DNA of 5,632 nt from DATKMG01 sp035541995 (GCA_035541995.1 DATKMG010000646.1:1-5632), one strand, 5' to 3'. Counted from the first letter of the stretch, positions 1-5,632 are shown. The notes: a model not told the origin generated them from the letters alone. Numbers and translations are program-made.

Positions 1-122
1 TCCCGATGCATATCGCATATCGCTGCTATCCGATCCGCAAGAGCCGCTTCATGGCGGACCATCTCTGTGCGGTGCTCCGTCAGCTCACCAATCAAGGATT
101 GCAAGGCCTGGGTCTCGTTCAT
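1..122 (-). CDS. N-terminal fragment of a gene cut by the window edge; possibly the N-terminal extension of a pyruvate kinase
   Basis: An ATG at 122-120 opens a frame that stays open to the left edge, giving about 40 residues that begin MNETQALQSLIGELTEHR and end in a Cys-Asp-Met-His-Arg run. A GGAG ribosome-binding site lies at 131-128, 5 nt before the ATG. The same frame has a TGA at 191-189, and no better start lies between. The visible part has no signal peptide or membrane segment and looks like one amphipathic, coiled-coil-like helix rich in Glu, Arg and Ala. From memory, the spacing E-L-x3-R-x-E-M-x3-E-A-x-L-A-x-R-x-A-A-x4-H-R matches the helical leader found on some bacterial pyruvate kinases, where it precedes an S-A-x-N-L-L-H-Y-L-A-L-R motif. 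That motif would lie outside the window. PhoU, expected at this place in a pst operon, also begins with a helix containing E-L, but the spacing fits less well. That a gene is here is fairly sure; its identity is tentative. Confidence 0.6.
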   Translation of the reverse strand, partial: MNETQALQSLIGELTEHRTEMVRHEAALADRIAAICDMHR

Positions 123-127
123 AATTT

Positions 128-131
128 CTCC
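128..131 (-). promoter_or_regulatory. Ribosome-binding site of the truncated left-edge gene
   Basis: GGAG on the minus strand, 5 nt upstream of the ATG at 122. It supports this ATG as the true start, although the frame stays open upstream to the TGA at 191-189. Confidence 0.6.
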
Positions 132-138
132 GGTTTCA

Positions 139-166
139 GGACTCGGCTCAGTTTTTGTACGAGTCC
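139..166 (-). other. Stem-loop between the second pstS and the left-edge gene
   Basis: The arms at 139-145 (ggactcg on the + strand) and 160-166 (cgagtcc) are perfect 7-bp inverted repeats around a 14-base loop. The element lies 26 nt after the pstS stop and ends 7 nt before the GGAG of the next gene. No T run follows on the minus strand, so it is not a classic intrinsic terminator. It could be a weak 3' end-protecting hairpin or a leader structure. The stem is short and the loop large, so chance is possible. Confidence 0.35.
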
Positions 167-192
167 AGTGTTTAAAGCAGGCTCGTCGTCAG

Positions 193-1299
193 TCATTTTG
201 TTGATGTGATGGTGCTGAGCGCCGACAATGCCTTTGCAGTTACATTGGGAGGCAAAGGAAGGTAATTGAGCTTGGGAGCCTCATTCTGGCCGTCCGTCAG
301 GCACCACTGGAACAGGTCGCGGATCGCCTTTGCTTTGCTAGCGTCCTCGTACTTTCTGTCGAGGAGGATCCAACTGAAGGTCACAATCGGGTAGGAATCC
401 GGCCCCGGTGGATCCGGCATGAAAAGGCGCAGGTTTTCGGGAAGCTCCGCTGTTGCTAACGCGGCTGCGCAGCTCTGTTCGGTCGGCTTGACGAAGTTTC
501 CCTGTTTATTCTCCAGGAGCGCCATTCGTAGACCCAACTTGCGAGCGAACTCATAACCTACATAACCGATTGAGCCGACCGATTGTTTGATCCGTGCGGC
601 GACCCGCTCATTCCCTATGGCCCGCATGGCATTGCCCGGCCAGTCGACCAGAGTCCTGGGACCGTGTTGACTGTGCCATTTCCCGTTGATCGCATCGAGG
701 TGGTTCGTGAACGCGTAGGTTGTGCCACTGCTCTCCTGACGCACGACGATAGCAATAGTGAGCTTCAGCAGCTTCGCGCCCGGATTCGCCTTAACGATCA
801 ACGGATCATTCCAGTTCTTAATCTCTCCAAGAAAGATGCCGCCATAAGCCTGACGCGAGAGTCGGAGATCCCCCTCCAAATCCGGAAGGTTGTAAGCCAG
901 TACTACGCTGCCTGCCGTGGCGGGCAGCAACAGAACGCCCTGGGGGACCTGTGCAATCTCCTCATCCTTCATGGCCGCATCGCTGGCGCCGAAGTCCACC
1001 TTCTCCTCTTCTTTGGCATTCTTGCCAATGAACCGCCTGATCCCTTCTCCACTGCCGACACTATCGTAGGTGATCACCATATTGGGGTGACTACTCTGGT
1101 AGGCTGCAAACCAGTGTTGGTAAAGCAAGGAAGGAAATGTCGCGCCAGCGCCCTTCACAAGGACACCGCCAACCGGCACTTGGGTCATTGCCTTCTCCCG
1201 GTCCGGCCCGGAACAAGAGCTCAGCGTCCACAGAAGAGCCACCGCTAACAGGGGTAATACACGTCTCAAACCCAAGGGGATCTTTCTAGCTGGATGCAT
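193..1299 (-). CDS. pstS: Second phosphate ABC transporter substrate-binding lipoprotein (PstS family)
   Basis: This 368-residue PstS-family protein would bind phosphate outside the inner membrane and pass it to PstC-PstA. A basic N-terminus and hydrophobic stretch (about residues 11-26) end in the lipobox Leu-Ser-Ser-Cys with Cys29, so lipidation is expected. Ligand-site blocks are in order: GAGATF (50-55), SVGSGEG (80-86), VDFGASDA (101-108), PATAGSVVLAYN (126-137) and RQESSGTTY (187-195). By alignment to E. coli PstS, Thr54, Phe55, Ser83, Asp107, Arg187, Ser191, Gly192 and Thr193 match the phosphate contacts. Differences from the upstream paralog are Glu189 in place of Asp after the binding Arg, Pro-Ser-Leu in place of Pro-Ala-Pro after the first loop, and an added charged run (93-99, KNAKEEE) before VDFGASD. 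It lies 264 nt after pstB, where phoU is commonly found. The ATG has only a weak purine-rich upstream site (GAAGG about 12 nt away, AGAG nearer), but it starts a complete signal peptide. The family call is very sure; a ligand other than phosphate is not excluded. Confidence 0.95.
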   Translation of the reverse strand: MHPARKIPLGLRRVLPLLAVALLWTLSSCSGPDREKAMTQVPVGGVLVKGAGATFPSLLYQHWFAAYQSSHPNMVITYDSVGSGEGIRRFIGKNAKEEEKVDFGASDAAMKDEEIAQVPQGVLLLPATAGSVVLAYNLPDLEGDLRLSRQAYGGIFLGEIKNWNDPLIVKANPGAKLLKLTIAIVVRQESSGTTYAFTNHLDAINGKWHSQHGPRTLVDWPGNAMRAIGNERVAARIKQSVGSIGYVGYEFARKLGLRMALLENKQGNFVKPTEQSCAAALATAELPENLRLFMPDPPGPDSYPIVTFSWILLDRKYEDASKAKAIRDLFQWCLTDGQNEAPKLNYLPLPPNVTAKALSALSTITSTK

Positions 1300-1393
1300 C
1301 GTTCTACTCTACCTTCAAGGAGTGCCGACACCGAACCAGCCCTTAGATTCATTCACATCGGCTGTCGGCCAGTTATTGCAGGGCAACACGCTA

Positions 1394-1423
1394 CTTATGG
1401 ACTCTTACATGTCATAATGCCAA
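1394..1423 (-). promoter_or_regulatory. Possible sigma-70-type promoter for the second pstS
   Basis: On the minus strand TTGGCA (1423-1418, one mismatch to TTGACA) is followed after 18 nt by CATAAG (1399-1394, two mismatches to TATAAT), about 95 nt upstream of the ATG at 1299. The spacer contains a + strand ATGTCATA (1409-1416), seven of eight bases of the E. coli Pho-box half-site CTGTCATA, but no good second half-site lies 11 bp away. The element sits just downstream of the GC-rich palindrome, where a separate start for this gene would make sense. Such short matches are common by chance. Confidence 0.25.
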
Positions 1424-1428
1424 TTTCT

Positions 1429-1486
1429 CCTCACCCGACCTTTGGTCACCCTCTCCCCCGCCGGGGGGAGAGGGACCGGGGTGAGG
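1429..1486. repeat. REP-like GC-rich nested palindrome in the pstB-pstS spacer
   Basis: An inner perfect 11-bp stem (1449-1459 with 1464-1474, CCCTCTCCCCC against GGGGGAGAGGG) has the 4-base loop GCCG. Outer arms CCTCACCC (1429-1436) and GGGTGAGG (1479-1486) are also perfectly complementary over 8 bp. Between the left arms, GACC-TTT-GGTC (1437-1447) can form its own small hairpin, so the whole could fold as a three-way junction. The CCTCACCC...CCCTCTCCC / GGGAGAGGG...GGGTGAGG pattern resembles dispersed extragenic palindromes known from many bacterial genomes. It starts about 78 nt after the pstB stop. No T run follows on either strand, so I favour an mRNA-stabilising or attenuating element over a plain terminator. 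A copy number above one cannot be shown from this window. Confidence 0.75.
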
Positions 1487-1489
1487 GGG
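1463..1489 (+). other. G-quadruplex motif on the + strand
   Basis: Four G tracts of 6, 3, 4 and 5 bases (1463-1468, 1472-1474, 1478-1481, 1485-1489) are separated by three 3-base loops, AGA, ACC and TGA. This satisfies the standard G3+N1-7 rule with short loops. The G-rich strand is the template strand for the pst operon, so the transcript itself would be C-rich. The motif overlaps the right half of the palindrome, so quadruplex and hairpin would compete. Confidence 0.55.
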
Positions 1490-1563
1490 CAGTGTCACTA
1501 TGTTCTGCTGGTCTCTAAAGAAACACCGCTACCCTTGTGAACCCGGATGCGGAGAAATCGTTT

Positions 1564-2409
1564 CTAACTGAATGCCCCGCTGATGTATTCCTTAGTGTGC
1601 GTTTCCCTGGGGTGCTGAAAGATTTGCTGAGAATCGCCGAACTCCACCAGATATCCGGTGCGCCCGCCTTCGGCGGTATCTACGTATAGGAACCCGGTTT
1701 TGTCGGCCACGCGCTGTGCCTGCTGAAGGTTGTGGGTCACGATCGCGATGGTATAGCGGGTTTTCAGTTCGAGCATCAGCTCTTCGATCTTGCGGGTGGC
1801 GATCGGATCCAGGGCAGAACAGGGTTCGTCCATCAACAAAACCTCGGGGTCCGTGGCGATGGCCCTGGCAATGCACAGCCGCTGTTGTTGCCCACCGGAG
1901 AGCGAGAGCCCACTCTTGTGGAGCTTGTCCTTCACTTCATCCCAGAGTGCAGCACGCTTCAAAGCCTCTTCGACTTTCTTGGGAACGTCCCCCTTGTAAC
2001 GGTTCAAACGCAGGCCAAAGGCGACGTTGTTGAAGATGCTGGTGGCAAAGGGGTTCGGCTGTTGGAACACCATGCCGATAAAACGTCGGACGGCGACAGC
2101 ATCGACGGACTCGTGATAGATATCCTTGCCGCGGAAGCGCACATGGCCTTTGAATCGAAAGCCGCGTACCAGGTCGTTCATCCGGTTCAGGCAACGAAGC
2201 ACCGTACTCTTGCCGCACCCGGACGGGCCGATGAAGGCAGTAATGGCATTCTTCTTTATGGGAATAGCCGTGTCACGAACGGCCTTAAAGGTCCCATAGT
2301 GAAGCTCCTTAATGTTGCAGTCAATAACGGTGTCTCCAGATGCCGGGCTATGCAAATGCTCTCTTGTGCCCGTCCGGTCCTTCGCCATATCAGTTGCACT
2401 TGTCGTCAT
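1564..2409 (-). CDS. pstB: Phosphate ABC transporter ATP-binding protein PstB
   Basis: This 281-residue cytoplasmic ATPase would dimerise under PstC-PstA and drive phosphate import by ATP hydrolysis. All ABC motifs are present: Walker A GPSGCGKST (61-69), Q-loop Gln116 within VFQQPNPF (114-121), signature LSGGQ (170-174), Walker B VLLMDEP (190-196) with catalytic Glu195, D-loop SALD (198-201) and H-loop His226 in VTHN. The NRMNDL stretch after Walker A, the QQPNPF block and the YISG near the C-terminus are typical of PstB and separate it from other ABC ATPases. The first 30 or so residues are a variable leader. The start is ATG 2409-2407, chosen because GGAG lies 7 nt upstream and because a frame extended to 2529 would only run back over pstA in a Trp/Arg-rich non-native stretch. 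A glycine-rich insert (VDTAEGGRTGY, 243-253) precedes LVEFGD; the same region is shorter in E. coli PstB. The gene follows pstA after 10 nt. Confidence 0.97.
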   Translation of the reverse strand: MTTSATDMAKDRTGTREHLHSPASGDTVIDCNIKELHYGTFKAVRDTAIPIKKNAITAFIGPSGCGKSTVLRCLNRMNDLVRGFRFKGHVRFRGKDIYHESVDAVAVRRFIGMVFQQPNPFATSIFNNVAFGLRLNRYKGDVPKKVEEALKRAALWDEVKDKLHKSGLSLSGGQQQRLCIARAIATDPEVLLMDEPCSALDPIATRKIEELMLELKTRYTIAIVTHNLQQAQRVADKTGFLYVDTAEGGRTGYLVEFGDSQQIFQHPRETHTKEYISGAFS

Positions 2410-2416
2410 ATCAAGA

Positions 2417-2420
2417 CTCC
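2417..2420 (-). promoter_or_regulatory. pstB ribosome-binding site, overlapping the pstA stop
   Basis: The minus strand reads TAGGAGTCTTGATATG: the last base of the pstA stop TAG (2422-2420) is the first G of the GGAG (2420-2417), and the ATG follows 7 nt later at 2409. This fixes the pstB start and suggests that ribosomes ending on pstA can restart on pstB. Confidence 0.75.
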
Positions 2421-3376
2421 TACTCACGGATTTGTTTGCGGGACAGGCTCTGCCCGGCAAGGTTGGCCACCAAAACCAGCAGGACCAGAACCAGCGCCGC
2501 TGCCCAGGCCAGCTCCACCTGGTTCTCAAAGGGCACTCCCGCGAAGTTGTAGATAAGCACAGCCAGAGAGGCCGTTGGTTGCATCAGGTCTAGGTGCCCA
2601 CGCGAGGCGATCCAGTAGTTACTGAAAAGGGCGGTGAGGAGCAGGGGGGCGGTCTCCCCAGCCGCGCGGGCCACGGCCAGCATGACGCCAGTCAAAATCC
2701 CGGGAAATGCCGTGGGAAGCAAAACCATCCAGACTGTCTGAGTATGGGTGGCTCCCATGCCGATCGCCGCTTCCCGCATTCTCGCAGGCACCATGCGGAT
2801 AGCGTCTTCGGCCGTCAATATGATTGTCGGCAGCATCAGGATTGACAGGGCAGCGCCTCCTGCAAAAGCTGAAAAACCACCCGTCAGGAGAACTATAGCG
2901 CCGTATGCAAAGACCCCGGCCAGGATCGAGGGGAAACCTGTCAGGACTTTGGCCGCGAACCGGGCAGCGCTGGCCAAACGGCTCTCTTTCTCAGCTTGCG
3001 CCAGAAATATAGCGCTGAGGATGCCAATGGGCACACTGATCATGGCCGCAAGGGCAACCATGACGAGGGTGCCAACGACGGCATTTCCGAATCCGCCCCC
3101 AAGCTCCAGCGGCGCAGGTGGCAGCTGAGTAAAGAGGGAGAAGCTCAGCTTCCTGCCGCCTTGCCACAAGAGCCTCCCGACTACCGAGAACAGAGGGATC
3201 AATGCGAAAAGGGTCATCCCCGCCACAAACCAACTCATGACGAGACTGAACAGGGTTCGCGGACGCCGCAGAGACCTCTCCAGCTCGGGGAAGTCCACAT
3301 CCGTCAACGGGCCATAATCAGGCTCGGCGGACTTCGATGCCAGCGGTTGCTCGGTAGTGACCTCGTGCCGGGTCAT
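2420..3376 (-). CDS. pstA: Phosphate ABC transporter permease PstA
   Basis: This 318-residue inner-membrane protein would pair with PstC to form the phosphate channel. A polar, acidic leader of about 40 residues precedes six predicted membrane segments, near 44-67, 99-127, 147-167, 172-190, 224-250 and 287-308. The cytoplasmic coupling (EAA-type) loop that docks on PstB is at 201-227, with REAAIGMGAT followed by LLPTAFPGI; the ARAAGETAPLLLTAL block (236-250) is characteristic of PstA. The soluble stretch SLFTQLPPAPLELGGGFGNAV (about 80-100) matches the loop that precedes the transport domain in this family. The length is slightly above that of E. coli PstA because of the leader. The ATG shares its A with the last base of the pstC stop (TAATG), and a GGAGG inside the last pstC codons lies about 10 nt upstream, so translation of the two permeases is very likely coupled. 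Confidence 0.96.
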   Translation of the reverse strand: MTRHEVTTEQPLASKSAEPDYGPLTDVDFPELERSLRRPRTLFSLVMSWFVAGMTLFALIPLFSVVGRLLWQGGRKLSFSLFTQLPPAPLELGGGFGNAVVGTLVMVALAAMISVPIGILSAIFLAQAEKESRLASAARFAAKVLTGFPSILAGVFAYGAIVLLTGGFSAFAGGAALSILMLPTIILTAEDAIRMVPARMREAAIGMGATHTQTVWMVLLPTAFPGILTGVMLAVARAAGETAPLLLTALFSNYWIASRGHLDLMQPTASLAVLIYNFAGVPFENQVELAWAAALVLVLLVLVANLAGQSLSRKQIRE

Positions 3377-4434
3377 TATCTGCTTCCCTCCAGCTCCACC
3401 GCCGCTCGCTGCAGAATGACCGCCCCAACCACGTTGGTCAGCAGTGTAATCCCCAGCAGGACCAATGCGGCGTACATCAGCACGCTGACTTCCTTCGGGC
3501 CGGCTTCGGGGAAGTTATTGGCTAACAGGGCTGCCAGCGTATTTGCGGGTGAGAACAACGAAACACTGAGCTTGTTGGCATTTCCCACCAGCATCGCAAG
3601 AGCCATGGTCTCGCCCAGTGCCCGGCCGAAAGCCAGGACGATCGCCCCAAATATCCCCCTCAATGCCGTGGGTAAGATCACAGCCAGAATGGTCTCCCAT
3701 TGTGTGGCGCCCAGGCCATAGGCAGCCATCCGAAGCTTTGAGGGCACCGCCACCAGGGCATCACGGCTGATGGCGGTGATGGTGGGGAGAATCATGATGG
3801 ACAAAACGAGAGCCGCCGGGAGCATCCCCGGGCCACTCAAGGTGGTCCCAAATAGCGGAATCCAGCCCAGCTTCAGATGGAGCCAGTTGCAGGCCGGGCG
3901 AACAAGGGGGATCACCACAAACAGGCCCCACAAGCCGTAGACCACGCTGGGAATTGCAGCCAGCAACTCGATCAGGTTTTTCAGCCATTGCTCCAAACGG
4001 TCCGGTAGTTTCCCCCACACCGGATGAAAATGGACATTCAAAACCTTTAGAATCTCAAACACAAATGAGGCAAGGTAGCCCTCGCTGAGGAATATCGCCG
4101 CCGAAAGGCCGAAAGCAGTGCCGATGATCAGGGCAAGCACCGAGCTATAGAGCGTCCCCCAGATTTCGGGCAGGATTCCGTACTGCCCCTGGTTGGGATC
4201 CCACGTGGTTCCGGCGAGAAAGCCCAGCCCCTGCTGGCGGAACGCCGGCACCGCAGCTGCGGCGATCCTCAAGACGATGAACGCGATCAAGAGAACGAAC
4301 AACCACGCAAATCCATAGCACAGCCAGCGAAATACAGTATCAGTCACACTTTGAGACTGGGAAGGAGGCTGGCAAATCTGGTCATGCTCCGGCATGGTTG
4401 CAGCCCCAATGGATGTCTTGAACGAGGTTTCCAC
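3376..4434 (-). CDS. pstC: Phosphate ABC transporter permease PstC
   Basis: This 352-residue inner-membrane partner of PstA has predicted membrane segments near 37-60, 95-117, 155-178, 203-222, 258-282 and 318-342. Family marks include the GILPEIWGTLYSS block (86-98), IELLAAIPSVVYGLWGLF (155-172), the coupling loop GLGATQWETI (240-249) with LPTALRGI (254-261), and FGRALGETMA (269-278). The start is taken as GTG 4434-4432, with GGGG 9 nt upstream at 4447-4444. An in-frame ATG at 4395 would give 339 residues and also has a GGGG about 8 nt upstream, so the start is uncertain by 13 codons. Between the second and third membrane segments, about 122-153 hold an extra stretch (FVFEILKVLNVHFHPVWGK, then DRLEQWLKN) absent from E. 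coli PstC. The gene begins 47 nt after pstS and overlaps pstA by 1 nt. Confidence 0.96.
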   Translation of the reverse strand: METSFKTSIGAATMPEHDQICQPPSQSQSVTDTVFRWLCYGFAWLFVLLIAFIVLRIAAAAVPAFRQQGLGFLAGTTWDPNQGQYGILPEIWGTLYSSVLALIIGTAFGLSAAIFLSEGYLASFVFEILKVLNVHFHPVWGKLPDRLEQWLKNLIELLAAIPSVVYGLWGLFVVIPLVRPACNWLHLKLGWIPLFGTTLSGPGMLPAALVLSIMILPTITAISRDALVAVPSKLRMAAYGLGATQWETILAVILPTALRGIFGAIVLAFGRALGETMALAMLVGNANKLSVSLFSPANTLAALLANNFPEAGPKEVSVLMYAALVLLGITLLTNVVGAVILQRAAVELEGSR

Positions 4435-4443
4435 CTTTGTTTT

Positions 4444-4447
4444 CCCC
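4444..4447 (-). promoter_or_regulatory. Ribosome-binding site for the GTG start of pstC
   Basis: GGGG followed by AAAA on the minus strand, 9 nt before the GTG at 4434. It supports the GTG start but does not exclude the internal ATG at 4395, which has its own GGGG nearby. Confidence 0.45.
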
Positions 4448-4481
4448 GATATCCTCTGGCGAATCTACCTACTTTCCGAAC

Positions 4482-5537
4482 CTAACCAGCATTCGGCGCC
4501 AGCTTGATGGATTGCACGGCAGCATTGACCTTGTCAGTCACGGCCGGTGGCAAAGGAAGGTAACCGAGAGCCTCTGACTCCTTTTGACCTTCCGTCAGGC
4601 AGTACTTAAGGACGTCTTGAAGAATTTCGAATTTCTTCTTGTCCTGGTACTGCTTGTAGCAGAGCAGCCAGGTGTAAGTGACGATAGGATAAGCGTCCTT
4701 GGCTTCAGGATCAGAAGCCCAGACAATCAGATCATCAGGCAGCTGCGCGGAGGCAAGGGCCGCCTGCCCGGACTCCGTAGTGGCTGAAACATAGCTTCCC
4801 GACTTGTTCTCTAATATAGCCATAGGCACATTCTGGCTCCTGGCATATCCGTATTCGATGTAGCCAATCGAGTTCGGAGTCGTCTTGATGCTGGCGGTCA
4901 CACCCTCATTCCCTTTGGAGCGTGTCCCCACCGGCCAATTGGGCATCTTATTCGTGCCCGGGCTCTTGGCAAATTCCTCACTGATGGTGCTGAGGTGCTT
5001 GCTGAAGACGTAGGTGGTACCGCTGCTATCGGCTCGAACCACCACGTTGATGGGCTCGTCGGGAAGCTTAGCCCCGGGATTCGCTTTGGCAATCAGGGGA
5101 TCATTCCACCTCTTGACCTTGCCCAGGAAGATTCCTGCGTACGCCTTTCGCGGTAATTTCAATTCGGTAACCCCTTCGACATTGTAGGCCAGCACGATGC
5201 TGCCGGCGGTCATGGGCAGGCACTGAACGCCCACGTCAACCTTGGCGATCTCTTCGGGTGTCATGGCGGCGTCGCTGGCGCCGAAGTCGACGGTCTTGTC
5301 GATGACACTCTTAACGCCGCTGCCACTGCCCACCGACTGGTAATCGATCTGCACGTTCGCATGGGAACTGCTGTAAGACTTGAACCACTTGGAGTAGAGC
5401 GGAGCAGGGAAGCTGGCTCCTGCGCCCTGTAGTTTCACGAGACCAGCGGAACCTTTTTCTGTGCCTCCGCCGCATGAAGAAAAGCCGAGTGTCATCAGCA
5501 CAAACAATGGAATCCAGCTCCAGCGCACGATCTTCAT
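4482..5537 (-). CDS. pstS: Phosphate ABC transporter substrate-binding lipoprotein PstS
   Basis: This 351-residue phosphate-binding lipoprotein is the first gene of the operon. Residues 1-21 (MKIVRWSW, then a hydrophobic core) form a signal peptide ending in Phe-Ser-Ser-Cys with Cys22, followed by a Gly/Ser-rich linker typical of anchored lipoproteins. The -3 position is Phe instead of the usual Leu. Binding blocks are GAGASFPAPLY (38-48), SVGSGSG (68-74), VDFGASDA (83-90), PMTAGSIVLAYN (108-119) and RADSSGTTY (168-176). Aligned to E. coli PstS, Ser42 (Thr in E. coli), Phe43, Ser71, Asp89, Arg168, Asp170, Ser172, Gly173 and Thr174 occupy the phosphate pocket. A C-terminal YLPLPP (326-331) is shared with the second copy. 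The ATG at 5537 is preferred over one at 5579 because AGGA lies 8 nt before it and because the signal peptide begins there; the longer form would add 14 residues ahead of it. It precedes pstC by 47 nt. Confidence 0.97.
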   Translation of the reverse strand: MKIVRWSWIPLFVLMTLGFSSCGGGTEKGSAGLVKLQGAGASFPAPLYSKWFKSYSSSHANVQIDYQSVGSGSGVKSVIDKTVDFGASDAAMTPEEIAKVDVGVQCLPMTAGSIVLAYNVEGVTELKLPRKAYAGIFLGKVKRWNDPLIAKANPGAKLPDEPINVVVRADSSGTTYVFSKHLSTISEEFAKSPGTNKMPNWPVGTRSKGNEGVTASIKTTPNSIGYIEYGYARSQNVPMAILENKSGSYVSATTESGQAALASAQLPDDLIVWASDPEAKDAYPIVTYTWLLCYKQYQDKKKFEILQDVLKYCLTEGQKESEALGYLPLPPAVTDKVNAAVQSIKLAPNAG

Positions 5538-5632
5538 ACAAAGTTTCCTTTCGAACAAAGCTTTCGACGAATGCAACAAGGTTGAGACTAGCGATCGCTT
5601 TCGAGCAACGCGGAAAGAAGAGTCTACGTTGT
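5538..5632 (-). promoter_or_regulatory. Upstream region of the pst operon (partial)
   Basis: These 95 bases carry the operon leader and possibly its promoter, cut by the window edge. AGGA (5549-5546) is the ribosome-binding site of pstS. A perfect 10-bp palindrome AGCGATCGCT lies at 5590-5599, about 53 nt before the ATG. I found no convincing -35/-10 pair and no pair of Pho-box direct repeats here, so the regulated promoter may lie further right. Confidence 0.4.

Noticed and set aside
583..1248. A 221-codon open frame on the + strand antisense to the second pstS
   Set aside because: It lies wholly opposite a conserved coding region and its protein shows no family motif.
1429..1486. Palindrome read as an intrinsic terminator after pstB
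   Set aside because: The stem is strong, but no T run follows it on the minus strand, so classic Rho-independent termination is not supported.
1294..1518. A 74-codon + strand frame in the pstB-pstS spacer
   Set aside because: Its C-terminal part is simply the translated palindrome (HPLPRRGERDRGEG), a common false ORF at such repeats, and it has no convincing ribosome-binding site.
2410..2529. An upstream extension of pstB by 40 codons
   Set aside because: It would overlap the pstA end with a Trp/Arg-rich stretch unlike PstB; the ATG at 2409 has a well-spaced GGAG.
1732..2556. A 274-codon open frame on the + strand across pstB and the pstA end
   Set aside because: It is antisense to the highly conserved PstB, has no recognisable domain and reflects the GC-biased codon use of pstB.
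2996..3721. A 241-codon open frame on the + strand across the pstA-pstC junction
   Set aside because: It is antisense to both permeases, and its composition (polar, Arg/Pro-rich) is that of a shadow of membrane-protein codons.
5538..5632. Pho box upstream of the first pstS
   Set aside because: No pair of 7-8 bp direct repeats at 11-bp spacing resembling CTGTCAT could be found in the 95 bases available.

Overview
The window holds a high-affinity phosphate uptake (Pst) operon. Every gene runs on the minus strand, so the operon reads from right to left. In transcription order it contains a first phosphate-binding lipoprotein (pstS, 5537-4482), the permease pstC (4434-3376), the permease pstA (3376-2420), the ATPase pstB (2409-1564), a 264-base spacer, a second phosphate-binding lipoprotein of the PstS family (1299-193), and the first 40 or so codons of another gene (122 to beyond base 1). 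The first four genes are tightly packed: 47 nt between pstS and pstC, a 1-nt TAATG overlap between pstC and pstA, and 10 nt between pstA and pstB.

The spacer between pstB and the second pstS is the only sizeable non-coding stretch. It carries a GC-rich nested palindrome of the dispersed REP type, whose + strand also reads as a canonical four-tract G-quadruplex motif. It also has a weak promoter-like pair ahead of the second pstS, with one Pho-box-like half-site between the -35 and -10. No phoU is seen in the usual place after pstB; the second pstS stands there instead. The truncated gene at the left edge does not start like PhoU and most resembles, from memory, the N-terminal extension of a class of bacterial pyruvate kinases.

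Functionally, the two lipidated PstS proteins would each capture phosphate outside the inner membrane and deliver it to one PstC-PstA channel powered by a PstB dimer. Both binding proteins keep the ligand-contacting residues, but they differ around the site, so the second may be tuned differently or expressed under other conditions. The lipoboxes and signal peptides indicate a diderm-like or other lipoprotein-making bacterium of moderately high GC. The sequence does not fix the phylum. An environmental Gram-negative lineage is a reasonable guess, not a demonstration. I see no mobile element, CRISPR array, tRNA or rRNA. The window is mostly a known system with an unusual layout, not a clearly new one.
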